Shown: positions 1-9,038 of the stretch, piece after piece
Layout of the letters: every line of letters begins with the position of its first letter
How positions within the stretch are numbered: the stretch's first letter is position 1
Assembly: GCF_003944705.1 (NCBI RefSeq)
Contig: NZ_RWIS01000002.1
Location: 124,001 to 188,000 of the forward strand
Origin: Hymenobacter metallilatus
Lineage (GTDB): Bacteria > Bacteroidota > Bacteroidia > Cytophagales > Hymenobacteraceae
Length of the DNA stretch: 64,000 nt
Direction of reading: 5' to 3'
Position numbers and translations under genes: made by a program
The notes under the pieces: generated by a model
Told to the model about the DNA's origin: nothing
Database searches by the model: none
The model's input: the letters and a program-made list of their open reading frames with translations, nothing else

Positions 1-1
1 G

Positions 2-481
2 GCGGAGCAGCTATGCCAGCAGTACCAGCAGTTTTTTGGGGTGGGTAGTTGCGTACTGCGCATTTTTTCGGCTTATGGGCCTGGTCTGCAGAAGCAGCTG
101 CTGTGGGATATTGCCCAGAAAAGCCGCGACACTACGGCGCTTACCCTGTTTGGTACCGGGCAGGAGTCGCGCGACTTTGTGTACGTTACCGATATTATTC
201 GGGCCATTGAGCGGGTGCTGGCGGCCGGAACCTTTGATGGCGGAGCCTACAACCTAGCCAGCGGGGTAGAAACTACCGTGGCCGAAGTAGCCACCAGCCT
301 GCTGCGGGCTCTGGGCTTTACCGGGCAGCTCCATTTTTCCGGTGCCGGCCGTTCCGGTGACCCCGTCAACTGGCGGGCTGATATCAGCCGCCTGACCGCG
401 CTGGGCTTCGTGCCGGCAGTATCAGTGCAGGAGGGCGTTCAACACTACGTAGAATGGCTACACGAAAGCGGGTTGCGCTGA
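2..481 (+). CDS. NAD-dependent epimerase/dehydratase, C-terminal part (cut by window edge)
   Basis: The reading frame is open from the first bases of the window, so the start and the Rossmann nucleotide-binding part lie outside. The visible 159 residues contain the substrate-side half of an extended SDR sugar epimerase: RIFSAYGPG, then GTGQESRDFVYVTDI and YNLASG, the typical C-terminal blocks of UDP-glucose 4-epimerase-like proteins. It probably interconverts a nucleotide sugar in the cytoplasm for the glycosyltransferases that follow. The last 28 bases overlap the next gene, which indicates translational coupling. The exact substrate cannot be read from this fragment. Confidence 0.85.
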   Translation, partial: AEQLCQQYQQFFGVGSCVLRIFSAYGPGLQKQLLWDIAQKSRDTTALTLFGTGQESRDFVYVTDIIRAIERVLAAGTFDGGAYNLASGVETTVAEVATSLLRALGFTGQLHFSGAGRSGDPVNWRADISRLTALGFVPAVSVQEGVQHYVEWLHESGLR

Positions 482-1608
482 TTTATGCGTACAACGAGAA
501 CTGGATTGGGGGTACCTATTACATTGAAAACCTGATTGCGGCTCTGGCTACGCTGCGCGATTCGGAGCAGCCGGAGCTGTTGATTTTCTGCCGGGAGCCC
601 GCTGATGCGGACCGCCTGCGCCAGGCCGTACAATACGCGCACTGGTCGTTCCGGCAGTTTGAGCGGCGCCTCTCACTGCCGGAGCGCATCATCAATAAAG
701 CGGCTCACCTGCTCACGGGCAAGCGTCCCATCAGCAGCCTCTACCACGATGCGGAGCTGATTTTTCCGCTGCCTACCGGCTGGCGGCACTACTTTAGCCG
801 CATTCCGCACCATCTGTACTGGATTCCTGATTTTCAGGAGCACTACCTGCCCGCCTTTTTTCAGGCCGAGGAAATCCAGGCTCGCAAAGCCGACCAGCGG
901 CTGGTGCTGGAGTTGGCTCGGCACATCGTGTTCAGTAGCCGCGCGGCCCAGCACGATTTCAACGCCATTTACCCCGGCAGCAACCTGACGCAGCACATCT
1001 TACCCTTTGCCGTCAGCCACCGCGCTGATGCGCCCGCCGCAACTGAGTGCCTGGCCCGTTACCAACTGACAGGACCTTATTTCATCTGCAGCAACCAGTT
1101 CTGGAAGCACAAAAACCATCCTGTAGTGTTGCAGGCCGTAGCAAAACTGCGCGATACGCATCCGCAGGTGCAGGTTGTATTTACGGGTAAGGAGCACGAT
1201 TACCGCAACCCCAGCTACTTCGCCGAGCTGATGGTCCTGCGCGAATCGTTGGGTGTAGAAGCGCAAACACGGTTCCTGGGCTTTATCCCCCGCGACGACC
1301 AGCAGGTGCTGATGGCCTCTGCCCTGGCTGTTATTCAGCCTTCCCTGTTTGAGGGCTGGAGCACGGTGGTGGAGGATGCCAAATCCATGCAAGTGCCATT
1401 GCTGGTATCCGACTTGGCCGTGCATCGGGAGCAGTTGCAGACGTACGCTGCCGCCGGCTTTTTCAACCCGGCCCAGCCCGAAGAACTGGCGGAAGCAATG
1501 CACTGTGCCTTGGCCGGAAAACTACCTGCCAAGCCCTATACCTATAGGCAGGATGTGGCCCGGTTCGGGCAGGAATTTATGCGTATCGTTCACCAGATTA
1601 CGGCATAA
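454..1608 (+). CDS. GT4-like glycosyltransferase
   Basis: A 384-residue protein with the two-domain GT-B layout of family 4 glycosyltransferases. The N-terminal domain opens with a beta strand and GGTYYIENL at about residues 19-27. The C-terminal domain begins near residue 210 with the block SNQFWKHKNH, and the donor-binding acidic block EGWSTVVEDAK starts at residue 300. It should transfer a sugar from a nucleotide donor onto a lipid-linked glycan at the inner face of the cytoplasmic membrane. Its ATG lies inside the preceding epimerase gene. Donor and acceptor are unknown. Confidence 0.85.
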   Translation: MATRKRVALIYAYNENWIGGTYYIENLIAALATLRDSEQPELLIFCREPADADRLRQAVQYAHWSFRQFERRLSLPERIINKAAHLLTGKRPISSLYHDAELIFPLPTGWRHYFSRIPHHLYWIPDFQEHYLPAFFQAEEIQARKADQRLVLELARHIVFSSRAAQHDFNAIYPGSNLTQHILPFAVSHRADAPAATECLARYQLTGPYFICSNQFWKHKNHPVVLQAVAKLRDTHPQVQVVFTGKEHDYRNPSYFAELMVLRESLGVEAQTRFLGFIPRDDQQVLMASALAVIQPSLFEGWSTVVEDAKSMQVPLLVSDLAVHREQLQTYAAAGFFNPAQPEELAEAMHCALAGKLPAKPYTYRQDVARFGQEFMRIVHQITA

Positions 1609-1637
1609 GTCGTTTTACTTTTTGCTCATTGCCGCTT

Positions 1638-2426
1638 ATGCCGTTGTTCAGCATCATCATCCCAACCTTCAACTCGGCCGCGACGCTGCGGGGCTGCCTG
1701 GACAGTGTACTGGGGCAAACCTGCCGCGACGTGGAAATCCTGATTCAGGACGGGGGCTCCACTGATGGTACCGCGGCCATTGTGCAGGCAGCGGCCGAGC
1801 AGGCTCCCGGCATCATCCGGTGGGTTTCAGAAAAGGACAAGGGTATTTATGATGCCATGAACCGCGCCCTGGCCCGCACTGCCGGCGAGTGGGTGTACTT
1901 TCTGGGCTCCGACGATTACTTGCACGACGAGCAGGTGCTGGCCGACGTGGCCGCTGTGCTGCAAGAAACTACCGCCGACATCGTGTACGGGGATGCTATA
2001 GTGGCAAGTAATCATGGCAGACATGGCGGCCCTTTTGATCTGAACAGACTTCTGACGTATGGTAACCTATGCCATCAAACCATATTCTATCGGCAGCGGA
2101 TATTCAGCCTGATAGGAAACTATAATCTTAGCTACCCGATTGTGGCTGATTGGGATTTTAATATCCGTTGCTTCCGGGATACTACGCTACTTACCCAGTA
2201 TATGCAGCGGGATATAGTGCTATACAATGATGTGACAGGTATTAGCAGCACCTCCCAGAACGACCCATTCTATCAGTTAGTACCAGCCTTCCATATTAAA
2301 CGGGCAAATAATCTTGAACGAGAGAAACAGGATATTTTACGCTCACGTGAATTTCAAATAGGTTCTAGTATATATTCCTTTTTGAAGAAAACGGGCCTGC
2401 TCACGCTACTCAGAAAGTTGCGCTAA
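1638..2426 (+). CDS. GT2-like glycosyltransferase (WcaA type)
   Basis: A 262-residue GT-A fold family 2 glycosyltransferase. Seen: the SIIIPTFNSA opening strand, QDGGSTDGT (residues 38-45) for nucleotide binding, EKDKGIYDAMNRAL and the metal-binding SDD at residues 91-93. An upstream TTG at 1629 is in frame, but ATG 1638 starts directly at the conserved N terminus and is preferred. Base composition changes sharply inside the gene: hand counts give 67% GC in lines 1681-1740 and 1861-1920 but about 42% over 2041-2340. The catalytic N-terminal half therefore looks native and the acceptor-side half looks recombined. Confidence 0.88.
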   Translation: MPLFSIIIPTFNSAATLRGCLDSVLGQTCRDVEILIQDGGSTDGTAAIVQAAAEQAPGIIRWVSEKDKGIYDAMNRALARTAGEWVYFLGSDDYLHDEQVLADVAAVLQETTADIVYGDAIVASNHGRHGGPFDLNRLLTYGNLCHQTIFYRQRIFSLIGNYNLSYPIVADWDFNIRCFRDTTLLTQYMQRDIVLYNDVTGISSTSQNDPFYQLVPAFHIKRANNLEREKQDILRSREFQIGSSIYSFLKKTGLLTLLRKLR

Positions 2427-2444
2427 CTTTTTACACTCTGGTTT

Positions 2445-3611
2445 ATGGCCCGACTTCTTTTCGTTCTGCACGAAGCTTCCCGTACTGGGGCACCTTTTAC
2501 GCAGCTGCACCTGATGCGCTGGCTGAAACAGCATACCCAGCACAAAATGCTCATTCTGCTGCTCAAAGGTGGAGCCCTGGAGCCGGAGTTTGCGGAAGTG
2601 GCCCAGGTACATGTGGTTCACCCGCCTTACGTGCCAGGGCAAAGCCTGCAAATCCGGGCTTGGAACCGGTTGGGCCAGTTCTACCGCTCCCACGAAGACC
2701 GCGCCCTTGCTATAGCCCGCGCTTTCCAAGCCGACCTGATTTTTGCCAATACGGCCGTAGCACTCAGTTACGCCGCCACCTTGAAACAACAGTTGCGGCT
2801 ACCGCTGATTAGCAGTCTGCATGAGCTGGAAATTACCTTCTATTACTGCTCGGCTACGGAATTCCGCCGCGCCGCCGAACAGGTAGATGCCTTCATGATG
2901 GGCTCGGAAGCCGTACAGCAGTACTATATTCAGCAGTTTGAGGTAGAGCCCGCTCGTACGCACCTTATTTATGACTTTACGGGTCCTGTGCCAGCCCAGC
3001 TAACACCACCGGCACAGGACATCCGGGCCCGCTACGGCCTGGAGCCAGGTACGTTGCTGGTGGGAGGAATGGCCACGCTGATTTGGCGCAAGGGGCCGGA
3101 GCTATTCTTAACCGTAGCGCAGCAAGTCGCCCAACAACTACCCAACGTGCATTTCATCTGGGTAGGGGGGGACCCCAAATCGGCCACTTACCAGGAGTTG
3201 CAGCGTGATGTGCGTTTGCTGGGGCTGCAGGACCGTGTAACACTGGCCGGCAATCAGGCAGATATTGCCAGCTACTACGCCGCCTTCGACGTGTTTCTGC
3301 TCACCTCCCGCGAAGACCCGTTTCCGCTGGTGTGCCTGGAAGCGGCCCTGTACGAAACGCCCGTGCTGTGCTTTGCCAACTCGGGGGGAATGCCTGAGTT
3401 TGTGCGCGACGACGCCGGTGTGGTAGTGCCCTATCTGGATACGGCGGCTATGGCAGCTAACACAATAGCTTTGTTGCAGGATGAACGCCGCCGGCTGCAG
3501 TTGGGGCGCACCGCCCGACAGCGTGTGCTCGATGAACATACCATCGAGGCTGTTGGGCCTGCTATTCTTCATCTCATCGAATCCACTCTGTCCACCTCTT
3601 CTGCAGGTTAG
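2445..3611 (+). CDS. GT4-like glycosyltransferase
   Basis: A 388-residue GT-B enzyme. The N terminus reads LLFVLHEASRTGAPFT, a typical first strand and loop for this family. The C-terminal half carries GMATLIWRKGPELF (about residue 205) and the donor-site block SREDPFPLVCLEA with Glu290. It probably acts in the cytoplasm in stepwise assembly of the surface glycan. It starts 18 bases after the preceding gene and is followed after 14 bases by the next, so it sits in the same operon. The sugar specificity is not readable. Confidence 0.87.
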   Translation: MARLLFVLHEASRTGAPFTQLHLMRWLKQHTQHKMLILLLKGGALEPEFAEVAQVHVVHPPYVPGQSLQIRAWNRLGQFYRSHEDRALAIARAFQADLIFANTAVALSYAATLKQQLRLPLISSLHELEITFYYCSATEFRRAAEQVDAFMMGSEAVQQYYIQQFEVEPARTHLIYDFTGPVPAQLTPPAQDIRARYGLEPGTLLVGGMATLIWRKGPELFLTVAQQVAQQLPNVHFIWVGGDPKSATYQELQRDVRLLGLQDRVTLAGNQADIASYYAAFDVFLLTSREDPFPLVCLEAALYETPVLCFANSGGMPEFVRDDAGVVVPYLDTAAMAANTIALLQDERRRLQLGRTARQRVLDEHTIEAVGPAILHLIESTLSTSSAG

Positions 3612-3625
3612 ATAGATACCCCTGT

Positions 3626-4615
3626 ATGCCTATGACTGCTCAGCAGCCCACGGTTTCTGTCATCATTCCCAACTACAACCACGCCCGCTACCTGCCCGAG
3701 CGGCTGGACAGCGTGCTGAACCAGACCTACCGCCAGCTGGAAATCATTCTGATGGACGACTGCTCCACGGATGAGAGCCGCCCGATTCTGGAGGACTATG
3801 CCCGGCGGGATGCCCGCGTCCGGCTGGTGTTCAACGAGCAGAACAGCGGCAGCACTTTCCGGCAGTGGAACAAGGGACTAGGGCTGGTCACGGGTGAGTA
3901 CGTGTGGATTGCAGAAAGCGACGATGCCGCTGAGCTGACGTTGGTGGAGCAGTTGGTGGGCCAACTGGAAGCGCACCCCGATGCCGGCCTGGCCTATTGT
4001 CAGTCCTGCTACATCGATGCTGACAGCAAACGGGCCGGCGTGGCCTTGCTGTTCGAGGACGGTCTGGGTGGCACCGACTACCACCGCCCCGGCCCCGAGT
4101 TGGTGCGCCAGTACATGCCCATCACCAACATCGTTCCGAATGCCAGCGCCGTGCTGCTGCGCCGCAGCACCGCGGCGGCCGTAGGGCCGGCCCCGGAGGA
4201 CATGCGCCTGGCTGGCGACTGGCTCTACTGGATCCGGTTTATGCTCCAGACCAACGTTTGCTACCTGGCCGCGCCCCTCAACTATTTCCGCTCCCACGGC
4301 CAGAACGTACGCTCCCACACCCTGGCCGAGGGCCGGAACCTGGTGGAAATGGCCCGGGTGCTGGGCTACGTGCGGGCTCAGGTGGAACTGGCGCCAGCCG
4401 TATATCGGCAGGCGCTGCGCATGCTGGTAGAGCGGTGGTTTCATACCTTCATTTATTCCCCACTCACCTGGCGCGGGCACCAAGCTTTCATGCATGAAAT
4501 GCAGCGGACGGAACCCGGCTTTCCCCGTATCTTTGCGGGTCTGGTACTGGGCCGGCTTGCGCAAAACCGGTTCAGTGGCCTGAAAATGCTCGTGGCCGAC
4601 AAGCTGCTAGGGTAG
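3626..4615 (+). CDS. GT2-like glycosyltransferase
   Basis: A 329-residue family 2 glycosyltransferase. The N terminus has VSVIIPNYNHARYLPERLDS, followed by MDDCSTDES, NSGSTFRQWNKGL and the metal-binding ESDD with Asp99-Asp100. The C-terminal third has no membrane segment and probably recognises the acceptor. A second ATG two codons downstream is also possible as start. After its stop there is a 9-bp-stem hairpin (4630-4652) without a long T tract, so transcription may only be attenuated before the next gene. Confidence 0.88.
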   Translation: MPMTAQQPTVSVIIPNYNHARYLPERLDSVLNQTYRQLEIILMDDCSTDESRPILEDYARRDARVRLVFNEQNSGSTFRQWNKGLGLVTGEYVWIAESDDAAELTLVEQLVGQLEAHPDAGLAYCQSCYIDADSKRAGVALLFEDGLGGTDYHRPGPELVRQYMPITNIVPNASAVLLRRSTAAAVGPAPEDMRLAGDWLYWIRFMLQTNVCYLAAPLNYFRSHGQNVRSHTLAEGRNLVEMARVLGYVRAQVELAPAVYRQALRMLVERWFHTFIYSPLTWRGHQAFMHEMQRTEPGFPRIFAGLVLGRLAQNRFSGLKMLVADKLLG

Positions 4616-4629
4616 ACACATTGACTTTC

Positions 4630-4652
4630 AGCTTCCGGCCCGCCCGGAAGCT
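4630..4652 (+). terminator. Hairpin between glycan genes, weak terminator candidate
   Basis: Arms AGCTTCCGG and CCGGAAGCT form a perfect 9-bp stem with a 5-base loop just after the stop of the GT2 gene. It is followed by TTCATTATCC rather than a T run, so it may be a partial terminator or an mRNA-stabilising hairpin. Confidence 0.35.
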
Positions 4653-4674
4653 TCATTATCCAGAATAAGCGTCC

Positions 4675-5670
4675 ATGATAGGAGATTCTACTACCGTTGC
4701 CAGTCCAGTTACCTGCGTAATTGGTGGCGCGGGCTTTATTGGGCGCGCTGTGGTAGCTGAGTTGCTGGCCCGGGGCCGCCAGGTAATTGTAGTAGGGCGG
4801 GGTGATGCGGGAACGGCGCTGCCGGCCGGAGTCCGCTACCTGGAAAACGCGCCCGAAGCCGGCACTACCGTAGTGCGTGAAGCCCTGGAAGCCGCCACCG
4901 AAGTAATAGATCTGGCCTACGCTACCAGTCCCGGCACCAGCTTCCAGGACCCGGTCAACGATATTCTGGTGAACGTGCCCGAAACCGTCCGGCTGTTCGA
5001 GCTGGCCGCGTCCATGACCCACCTGCGCAAGTTCGTCTGGATTTCCTCGGGCGGCACCGTGTACGGCCGCACCCCGGCCGTACCCATCACCGAAAACCAC
5101 CCCACGCTGCCGCTTTCCCCTTACGGCATCACCAAGCTGGCCCTGGAAAAGTACGCGCACATGTACTTTGAAACCCGGCAGCTGCCCATCGTGTGTGTGC
5201 GGCCTGCCAATGCCTACGGCGAAGGACAGCGGCCCTACGGGGGGCAGGGCTTCGTGGCTACGGCCATTGCCTCCATTCTCGATGGTAAGCCGCTGACATT
5301 GTTTGGAGAGCAGGGCACCGTGCGCGACTACCTGCACGTAGCAGATATGGCAACCGGCATTGTGGCAGCCTTGGACGGCGGCCTGCCCGGCGAGGTGTAC
5401 AATTTGGGCAGCGGCCAGGGACTCACCAATCGACAGATTCTGGATTTGCTGGCTCCGCTGGCGGCGGCAACTGGCCGGTCCGTGCACCTGCTCCGCCAGC
5501 CTGCCCGCCCCTTCGACGTGCCGGCCAATATTCTGGACTGCAGCAAGCTAAGCGCTACTACTGGCTGGCAGCCCCAGTTGAGCATTACGGCCGGCCTGGC
5601 ACGGACCTGGGACTGGTTTGCGGCCTCCCGTGCTGCGCATGCTTCCTTCCAAGATCAAAAGGCGGGGTAA
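4675..5670 (+). CDS. NAD-dependent epimerase/dehydratase (extended SDR)
   Basis: A 331-residue extended short-chain dehydrogenase of the nucleotide-sugar epimerase type. Seen: the dinucleotide-binding GGAGFIG at residues 17-23, the ISSGGTVYG strand with the catalytic Ser region, the YxxxK pair Tyr150/Lys154 in YGITK, RPANAYGEG, and GTVRDYLHVADMA near residue 220. It is a complete paralogue of the partial epimerase at the window start. It probably makes or epimerises a nucleotide sugar used by this locus, acting in the cytoplasm with bound NAD. Its TAA overlaps the next ATG by one base. 4-Epimerase, 4,6-dehydratase or reductase activity cannot be separated by eye. Confidence 0.86.
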   Translation: MIGDSTTVASPVTCVIGGAGFIGRAVVAELLARGRQVIVVGRGDAGTALPAGVRYLENAPEAGTTVVREALEAATEVIDLAYATSPGTSFQDPVNDILVNVPETVRLFELAASMTHLRKFVWISSGGTVYGRTPAVPITENHPTLPLSPYGITKLALEKYAHMYFETRQLPIVCVRPANAYGEGQRPYGGQGFVATAIASILDGKPLTLFGEQGTVRDYLHVADMATGIVAALDGGLPGEVYNLGSGQGLTNRQILDLLAPLAAATGRSVHLLRQPARPFDVPANILDCSKLSATTGWQPQLSITAGLARTWDWFAASRAAHASFQDQKAG

Positions 5671-6881
5671 TGAGTGGTTCTTCCTTGCCCCGCATTGGGT
5701 TTCTTACGAGCACCGACCCCCTGAATCGTCGTTCCTGGTCGGGGGTGCACTACTCCATTTTCCGGGCGGCCGAGCGGGTGCTGGGGCCGGTAACGGCACT
5801 GGGCCCCGTGCCCATGACCTGGCCCATCCGTATCGGCAACAAGCTCAACCAGCACCTGATTACGCCTCTTACCGGCAAACGCTACCACCACGCCTGGAGT
5901 GTGCTGTTGTCGCGGATGTATGCCCGCCGGTTTGCCCGCCAGCTCCAGACCCAGCCCTTCGATTTGCTGCTGGCCCCGGCCTCCTTCACGGAAATTGCCT
6001 ACCTGAACACGAAAGCCCCGATTGTTTATATCGAGGATTCCACGCTGCGGCAGCTCATCGATTTTTACCCCGGCCTGATGGGCCTGCTGAGCGTGTCGAA
6101 GCAGGAACTGAACCACATTGAAAAGCGGGCCCTCGACGCGGCGGCGCTGGTGTGCTACTCTTCGGAGTGGGCTGCGCAATCGGCCATTCAGGATTACGGG
6201 GCCGATCCGGCCAAAGTGGTTGTCATTCCGTTCGGAGCTAACTATCCGTCGCCGCCGGAGCGGGCGGAGGTAGCCGGCAAGGAGCGCGGGGCCGAGTGCC
6301 GGCTATTTCTGCTGGGCGGCGAGTGGGGCCGCAAGGGCGGGGCCATTGCCTACGACGCTATGGTGGCCCTCAACGAAATGGGCGTGCCCGCCACGCTCAC
6401 AGTGGTGGGCTGTGCACCCCCGGCCCACGAGGCGGCCCGTTACCAGCACCCCGGCTTCACTACCATTCCTTACCTGAACATGGGCGAGCCGGCCGACCTA
6501 GCTCGCCTAGACAGCCTGTTCCGAACGGCTGATTTCTTTATTCTGCCCTCCCGGGCTGAGTGCGCCGCTATTGCCTTCGCCGATGCCAACTCTTTCGGAC
6601 TTCCTGTCGTAACGACCGACGTCGGCGGAATTGCCAGCTTCGTGGAGCAGGGCAAGACCGGACTGATGCTACCGCTTAGTGCTACTGGCCCCGATTTTGC
6701 GGCGGCTATTCTGGCCTTGTTCCAGAACGAAGCCGCTTACCAGCAAATGCGGGCCGCTGCCCGGCAGCGCTACGAAACTGTTTTAAACTGGGACCGGTGG
6801 GCTACACAGCTTCGGCAGGAGTTGATCAATCGTAAGCTCTGGCCGCCTGTTAATACGAAGGTACCGTTGGCACATTCCTGA
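5670..6881 (+). CDS. GT4-like glycosyltransferase
   Basis: A 403-residue GT-B protein. Its C-terminal half contains [19 protein letters not shown], the usual start of the donor-binding domain, and the block [22 protein letters not shown] where the acidic pair binds the donor. The N-terminal half has [12 protein letters not shown]. The start codon overlaps the stop of the epimerase (TAATG), so translation is coupled. A promoter box for the next gene follows the stop, which makes this the likely end of a first transcription unit. Confidence 0.86.
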   Translation: MSGSSLPRIGFLTSTDPLNRRSWSGVHYSIFRAAERVLGPVTALGPVPMTWPIRIGNKLNQHLITPLTGKRYHHAWSVLLSRMYARRFARQLQTQPFDLLLAPASFTEIAYLNTKAPIVYIEDSTLRQLIDFYPGLMGLLSVSKQELNHIEKRALDAAALVCYSSEWAAQSAIQDYGADPAKVVVIPFGANYPSPPERAEVAGKERGAECRLFLLGGEWGRKGGAIAYDAMVALNEMGVPATLTVVGCAPPAHEAARYQHPGFTTIPYLNMGEPADLARLDSLFRTADFFILPSRAECAAIAFADANSFGLPVVTTDVGGIASFVEQGKTGLMLPLSATGPDFAAAILALFQNEAAYQQMRAAARQRYETVLNWDRWATQLRQELINRKLWPPVNTKVPLAHS

Positions 6882-6899
6882 TGTAGCCGGACAATCCCG

Positions 6900-6907
6900 T
6901 ACCTTTG
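6900..6907 (+). promoter_or_regulatory. Bacteroidota -7 promoter box for the fdt-like genes
   Basis: TACCTTTG matches the Bacteroidota consensus TAnnTTTG and lies 20 bases before the ATG of the aminotransferase gene, in the 46-base gap after the previous gene. No clear -33 TTG is visible at the expected spacing. Confidence 0.55.
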
Positions 6908-6927
6908 CCCTCCGATTTTTACCGCTC

Positions 6928-8031
6928 ATGCAGATTCCATTCCTTTCTTTCTCGCCCCAGCATCACCCTATCCGGGAGGAGGTGCTGGCGGCCATTGCCC
7001 GGGTGTACGACAGCCAGTGGTACGTATTGGGCCAGGCCGTAACCGATTTTGAAGCGGCCTACGCGGCATTCAATCAGGTAGAACATTGCGTGGGAGTGGC
7101 CAACGGGCTGGATGCGTTGCACCTGTCGCTGATTGCCCTTAACATCGGCCCCGGCGACGAGGTAATCGTACCTTCCAACACCTACATTGCTACCTGGCTG
7201 GCAGTATCGTTCGTAGGAGCCACGCCGGTGCCAGTAGAGCCCAGCGCGACTACCTATAACCTTGATCCAGCCCTGATTGAGGCCGCCATTACACCCCGCA
7301 CGAAGGCTATTATGCCGGTACATCTGTACGGGCAGGCCTGCGAGATGACAGCCATTATGGCCGTTGCGCGTCGCCACAATCTGGTGGTCGTTGAAGATAA
7401 TGCCCAGGCGCAGGGCGCCACCGCCGATGGAGGCCTCACCGGTAGCTTTGGTAATGCCAACGGCACGAGCTTCTACCCGGGCAAAAACCTGGGAGCTCTC
7501 GGCGACGGCGGAGCCATTACTACCAACGACGCGGAAATAGCCCAGCGCCTGCGCAGCCTGCGCAACTACGGCTCCCAGAAGAAATATTACAACGAGGTAA
7601 TCGGCTACAACTCCCGGCTCGATGAGATGCAGGCCGCCGTGCTGTCGGTGAAGCTGCCGTACCTACCGGACTGGACCCGGCAGCGCCAGCAGGTGGCCGC
7701 CCGATATAATGACTTGTTGGCCGGTATTGAGGGACTGCAACTGCCCGTAGTGGCGGCCGGCAGCACCCACGTATATCACCTCTACGTGGTGCGCACAAAC
7801 CAGCGCGACGCTTTGCAGCAGCATTTAGCGGCTCAGGGCATTGGCACGCTCATTCACTACCCGGTACCACCGCACATGCAGCAGGCGTACGCGCATTTGC
7901 AGCTGCCGGCCGGACGGTTCCCCATTGCTGAAGAGCTGGCCGCTACCAGCCTCAGCCTGCCCATGTGGCCCGGCATGACGGAAGAGCACGTAGCTGCCGT
8001 AGCCGATGCCGTCCGCTCGTTTTTCAACTAG
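6928..8031 (+). CDS. FdtB/QdtB-like sugar 3-aminotransferase (DegT/DnrJ/EryC1 family)
   Basis: A 367-residue PLP-dependent sugar aminotransferase. Seen: the [11 protein letters not shown] block near residue 83, [10 protein letters not shown], the EDNAQAQGA strand, and the PLP-binding lysine Lys186 in [15 protein letters not shown]. The next two genes are an FdtA-like ketoisomerase and an FdtC-like acetyltransferase. The enzyme is therefore inferred to aminate C3 of dTDP-3-keto-6-deoxyhexose using glutamate. The product would be dTDP-Fuc3N (or dTDP-Qui3N, depending on the isomerase). Unlike its two partners it has the high GC of the surrounding locus. Confidence 0.85.
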   Translation: MQIPFLSFSPQHHPIREEVLAAIARVYDSQWYVLGQAVTDFEAAYAAFNQVEHCVGVANGLDALHLSLIALNIGPGDEVIVPSNTYIATWLAVSFVGATPVPVEPSATTYNLDPALIEAAITPRTKAIMPVHLYGQACEMTAIMAVARRHNLVVVEDNAQAQGATADGGLTGSFGNANGTSFYPGKNLGALGDGGAITTNDAEIAQRLRSLRNYGSQKKYYNEVIGYNSRLDEMQAAVLSVKLPYLPDWTRQRQQVAARYNDLLAGIEGLQLPVVAAGSTHVYHLYVVRTNQRDALQQHLAAQGIGTLIHYPVPPHMQQAYAHLQLPAGRFPIAEELAATSLSLPMWPGMTEEHVAAVADAVRSFFN

Positions 8032-8038
8032 ACTGTTT

Positions 8039-8452
8039 ATGTTTTCAACGGTTCCGTGCCTGCTGGACTTTGCCCGTATGGGCTCGGATGCCATTGGGTA
8101 TCTGACGGTAGCACAGCGCTCCGGCTTACCCTTTGCAATTCAGCGGGTATACTGGACCTATCAAGTGCCACCAGATACAATTCGGGGTGGGCATGCCCAC
8201 CATGACTTGGAACAGTTAATTTTTGCTGTTAACGGACAAATAGGTTTGTCCTTGGAAGGCGTAAAGGGTGACAAGCACGAGTTTATGCTTTCCCAGCCTG
8301 ATCAGGGTTTGTATGTTCCGCGTCTTTATTGGCGTGATATTACCTTCTCTGATCAAGCCGTGTTAATGTGCTTGGCGTCAGAGGAATACACCGAAGACGA
8401 TTATATCCGGGAATATTCAGAGTTCAAAAAGCTACAACATGCCTATTCCTAA
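8039..8452 (+). CDS. FdtA/QdtA-like dTDP-4-keto-6-deoxyglucose 3,4-ketoisomerase (WxcM-like cupin)
   Basis: A 137-residue cupin, the usual length for FdtA/QdtA. Seen: the FAIQRVYWTY strand, then RGGHAHHDLEQL with His52 and His54 at the active-site position of FdtA, and a C-terminal EEYTEDDYIREY, close to the family signature. It should convert dTDP-4-keto-6-deoxyglucose to the 3-keto isomer. An in-frame ATG at 8006 lies inside the upstream gene; ATG 8039 gives the family length. The sequence is AT-rich (two 60-base lines count 45% GC each) compared with neighbours above 60%. Fuc3N versus Qui3N stereochemistry cannot be decided from motifs. Confidence 0.85.
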   Translation: MFSTVPCLLDFARMGSDAIGYLTVAQRSGLPFAIQRVYWTYQVPPDTIRGGHAHHDLEQLIFAVNGQIGLSLEGVKGDKHEFMLSQPDQGLYVPRLYWRDITFSDQAVLMCLASEEYTEDDYIREYSEFKKLQHAYS

Positions 8453-9038
8453 CGCCGGTACTCCGCCTTCCTACTATGTACATCCCGCGTCGTTGGTAGA
8501 AACTACCGACATCGGGGCTGGAACATTGATCTGGGCATTTGTACACGTACTGGACGGCGTCAGCATTGGTACGAACAGTACCATTTGTGACCATTGCTTT
8601 GTGGAAAATGGGGTGGTCATTGGGAGCAATGTGACGCTGAAATGCGGTATTTACCTCTGGAAAGGTGTTACTCTTGAGGATAATGTGTTTCTCGGGCCTA
8701 ATGTGGTCTTTACAAATGATTTGCATCCGCGAAGCAAGAATACCAATTTCGTTCTAGCTTCTACTCTTATTCAACAGGGTGCTTCAATTGGGGCAAATTC
8801 CACCGTGCTGGCTGGTGTGACGGTAGGGCGTTACGCCCTTTCCGGAATAGGTTCAGTTATCACCCGGAACGTAAGGGACTATGCATTGGTATACGGTAAT
8901 CCAGCCCGGCAGCACGGTTGGGTAGATGAGAATGGTCATAAGTTATCGGCTGCTGAGGAAGGCATCTGGATATCTCCTGAAACAGGGAGTCGATACCAAG
9001 AAACTGCGGCTGGTTTGGTCCCGTTGTCTGCTGTATGA
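8439..9038 (+). CDS. FdtC/QdtC-like sugar N-acetyltransferase (left-handed beta-helix)
   Basis: A 199-residue protein made mostly of hexapeptide repeats (residues about 14-150, for example IGAGTLIWAF, IGTNSTI, IGSNVTL, IGANSTVLAG), the left-handed beta-helix of trimeric acyltransferases. VVFTNDLHPRS and the VYGNPAR tail match the WlbB/FdtC/QdtC group that N-acetylates dTDP-3-amino sugars with acetyl-CoA. It overlaps the ketoisomerase by 14 bases and the next glycosyltransferase by 4, so the whole block is translationally coupled. It lies in the AT-rich patch (8701-8760 counts 38% GC). Confidence 0.84.
   Translation: MPIPNAGTPPSYYVHPASLVETTDIGAGTLIWAFVHVLDGVSIGTNSTICDHCFVENGVVIGSNVTLKCGIYLWKGVTLEDNVFLGPNVVFTNDLHPRSKNTNFVLASTLIQQGASIGANSTVLAGVTVGRYALSGIGSVITRNVRDYALVYGNPARQHGWVDENGHKLSAAEEGIWISPETGSRYQETAAGLVPLSAV

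Noticed and set aside
4453-5487. A 344-codon minus-strand open frame over an epimerase
   Set aside because: The epimerase has GGAGFIG and YxxxK in the right places; the opposite frame is a shadow.
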